Below, in pieces: positions 6,487-7,665 of a DNA stretch of 7,665 nt (position 1 is the first letter of the stretch; each line of letters starts with the position of its first letter). The stretch is from positions 1-7,665 of the forward strand of contig CAMWMO010000058.1 of assembly GCA_947175305.1 (NCBI GenBank), in the 5' to 3' direction. Below the pieces are notes generated by a model. The model saw only the letters and a program-made list of their open reading frames with translations. It was not told the origin of the DNA and made no database searches. The DNA is from an uncultured Lachnospiraceae bacterium (GTDB lineage Bacteria > Bacillota > Clostridia > Lachnospirales > Lachnospiraceae). A program made the translations under genes and the position numbers.

Positions 6487-6522
6487 TAGGCGGCGAAGCT
6501 GCTGAAAATGGGCGAAGCATAA
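6487..6522 (+). pseudogene. Relic of a second prfA 3' end
   Basis: Codons from 6490 read [10 protein letters not shown] followed by TAA (6520-6522). They are in the same frame as prfA and exactly 60 nt after the matching codons in the live gene (GCA at 6430 corresponds to GCG at 6490). The codon before them is TAG (6487-6489), one transition away from CAG for the Gln expected there. Eight of the nine shared codons differ from the live tail and all encode the same residue; only ATG is identical. The relic uses CTG, GCG and GGC like the body of prfA, so it is probably the original gene end. It is not translated as part of RF1. Confidence 0.75.
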
Positions 6523-6554
6523 AAAAGTGTGGCGTAATCAGTCCGATTTGGTGT

Positions 6555-6587
6555 ACAATAGTGATAAATTAAGGGGTATACTATTGT
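6555..6587. promoter_or_regulatory. Perfect dyad upstream of the hemerythrin gene, possible operator
   Basis: ACAATAGT (6555-6562) and ACTATTGT (6580-6587) are perfect 8-bp inverted repeats separated by 17 nt. Two -10-like hexamers, TACAAT (6554-6559) and TATACT (6577-6582), overlap the arms, but neither has a convincing -35 box. The right arm ends 15 nt before the start codon. It could be a repressor site over the promoter or an RNA stem that hides the ribosome binding site. Confidence 0.45.
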
Positions 6588-6601
6588 GAAGGAGGAGAGA
6601 A

Positions 6602-7665
6602 GTGTATACGGTTGCATGGAATAAGAGATATGAGATTGGCGTGGACTTTATCGACAAGGAGCATAAGCAGCTTTTTGCGACCATGAGTAAGCTCCTTACA
6701 CTCGGGGAAGATAAAGAGAAACAAGAATGGGTATGCAAGGAAGGCATCAAGTATATTAAAAATCATACGCTGGAGCATTTTGACCACGAGGAAGCCTATA
6801 TGGAATCCATTGAGTACAGTGATTATGAGATACATAAGCGCCTGCATGATAATTTTCGGAACTATACGCTTCCGGCACTGGAGAAGGAGTTGGAGGAGAC
6901 AGGGTATTCGACAGAATCCATCCGCCATTTTCTGGGCGTTTGTATCGGCTGGGTGGTTTCCCATACGCAGACAGAGGATCAGGCGATCGGCGGGAAGGGT
7001 ATGACCAGATGGATGGATGTACCGCAGGATGAGGAAATGGACGTCCTGGAGCAGACGATCGTTCAGACATTCGATAAACTGGTGCAGATGAAGGCAAAGG
7101 TGGTAAGCAGGCACTATGAAGGGGAAAACTTTGGCAAAATGATCGCCTTGCGCTTTATCTATGGTGACAAAAAGGAGAAAAAATGGGAAGTTCTGTTGTG
7201 CTGTGAGGAAAAGTTTCTCATGACGACGGTTGCCAATATGCTGGATACCAAGATTTTGAAGGTGGATGATCTGGTGATCAATATCAACAGATATTTTGCC
7301 AGACAGTTCCTGGAAAACATCAGTGAGTGTTTCCCGGATTTGGCTAACCTTGAGGTGGTGGGGGAAGCCCTGCTTACTTATGAACAGGTTGAAAAAAAAT
7401 TTGAAACTGAGCAGCCTACCTGCAGTCTTCTGCTGGATACGGGGGCGGGCTATTTTGCATTCTGTGTGACGGCTACGGATTCCCTGCGGGGTAAGATCGT
7501 ATCGCCTATAAACCATCAGAATGCCATGAGCCAGATCAACAGTTATCTTGCCGGCGAGAAGCGGAAAAAGAAGATCCTGATCGTGGATGATTCTGATTTC
7601 ATGCGGAAGAATGTCATAAATCTGCTGCAGGATGATTATGAAATGCTGGAGAGCAGTTCCAGTGT
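6602..7665 (+). CDS. Hemerythrin – middle domain – response-regulator receiver fusion (partial, runs off the right edge)
   Basis: The frame is open for 354 codons from GTG 6602 to the window end. GGAGG (6591-6595) lies 6 nt upstream. Residues 1-135 form a bacterial hemerythrin domain, a four-helix bundle that binds O2 at a di-iron site. All seven expected ligands are visible: H21 (DKEHKQLF), H59 and E63 (HFDHEEAYM), H78 and H82 (HKRLH), H121 and D126 (HTQTED). Residues 145-315 form an alpha/beta domain I cannot assign firmly; its helix VDDLVININRYFARQF (221-236) and repeated layout recall CheX/CheC-like domains. From 323, KKILIVDDSDFMRKNV is the start of a receiver domain with the acidic pair D329/D330; the phosphoacceptor Asp lies beyond the window. 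No signal peptide or membrane segment is seen. Together these suggest a cytoplasmic oxygen- or redox-linked signalling protein. Confidence 0.85.
   Translation, partial: MYTVAWNKRYEIGVDFIDKEHKQLFATMSKLLTLGEDKEKQEWVCKEGIKYIKNHTLEHFDHEEAYMESIEYSDYEIHKRLHDNFRNYTLPALEKELEETGYSTESIRHFLGVCIGWVVSHTQTEDQAIGGKGMTRWMDVPQDEEMDVLEQTIVQTFDKLVQMKAKVVSRHYEGENFGKMIALRFIYGDKKEKKWEVLLCCEEKFLMTTVANMLDTKILKVDDLVININRYFARQFLENISECFPDLANLEVVGEALLTYEQVEKKFETEQPTCSLLLDTGAGYFAFCVTATDSLRGKIVSPINHQNAMSQINSYLAGEKRKKKILIVDDSDFMRKNVINLLQDDYEMLESSSS

Noticed and set aside
6581..7516. A 311-codon open frame on the minus strand opposite the hemerythrin gene
   Set aside because: The plus strand carries unmistakable hemerythrin and receiver motifs with an ideal ribosome binding site. 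The minus-strand product has no recognisable motif and fits an antisense shadow of codon bias.

Overview
The window looks like a chromosomal segment of a Clostridia bacterium, most likely a member of the Lachnospiraceae. The reasons are the gene order rho – rpmE – DUF1385 (yqhQ-like) – prmC – prfA, strong AGGAGG-type ribosome binding sites, moderate G+C with frequent GTG/CTG/GCG codons, a short-form malic enzyme, and a truncated gene start that resembles the DUF4364 family. The assignment rests on gene order and protein character alone.

Layout. Left part, minus strand: the first 18 codons of a DUF4364-like gene (1-54), a 190-bp spacer with two 48-bp copies of a double-hairpin repeat and a good minus-strand promoter between them, then a complete malic enzyme gene (245-1393). 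A 258-bp divergent promoter region (1394-1651) separates this from the plus-strand genes. Centre, plus strand: rho (1652-3013), a strong promoter and structured leader, rpmE for ribosomal protein L31 (3178-3384), a terminator-like hairpin just after rpmE, a DUF1385 membrane protein (3451-4437), prmC (4467-5393) and prfA (5386-6462, overlapping prmC by 8 nt). Right part, plus strand: a 139-bp spacer, then an open-ended gene (from 6602) for a hemerythrin domain, an unassigned middle domain and the start of a response-regulator receiver domain.

Function. The central block concerns ending gene expression. Rho terminates transcription, RF1 (PrfA) terminates translation, PrmC methylates the GGQ glutamine of RF1, and L31 is a zinc-binding 50S protein. 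The DUF1385 membrane protein sits in this block with no known role. The malic enzyme supplies pyruvate and NAD(P)H. The hemerythrin protein is probably an oxygen- or redox-responsive signalling protein.

Most unusual signal. The 3' end of prfA occurs twice. The tail now in use ([14 protein letters not shown]) is followed exactly 60 bp later, in the same frame, by a relic [14 protein letters not shown]. Eight of nine shared codons differ, all synonymously. This suggests that the original gene end was displaced by an inserted or recombined segment carrying a recoded, more A+T-rich gene end. A 12-bp inverted repeat brackets the new tail. Other points of interest are the hemerythrin–REC fusion, the paired double-hairpin repeats, the hairpin between rpmE and the DUF1385 gene, and a perfect dyad just upstream of the hemerythrin gene. 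No complete mobile element, CRISPR array, tRNA or rRNA is seen, and no gene-free stretch exceeds 300 bases.
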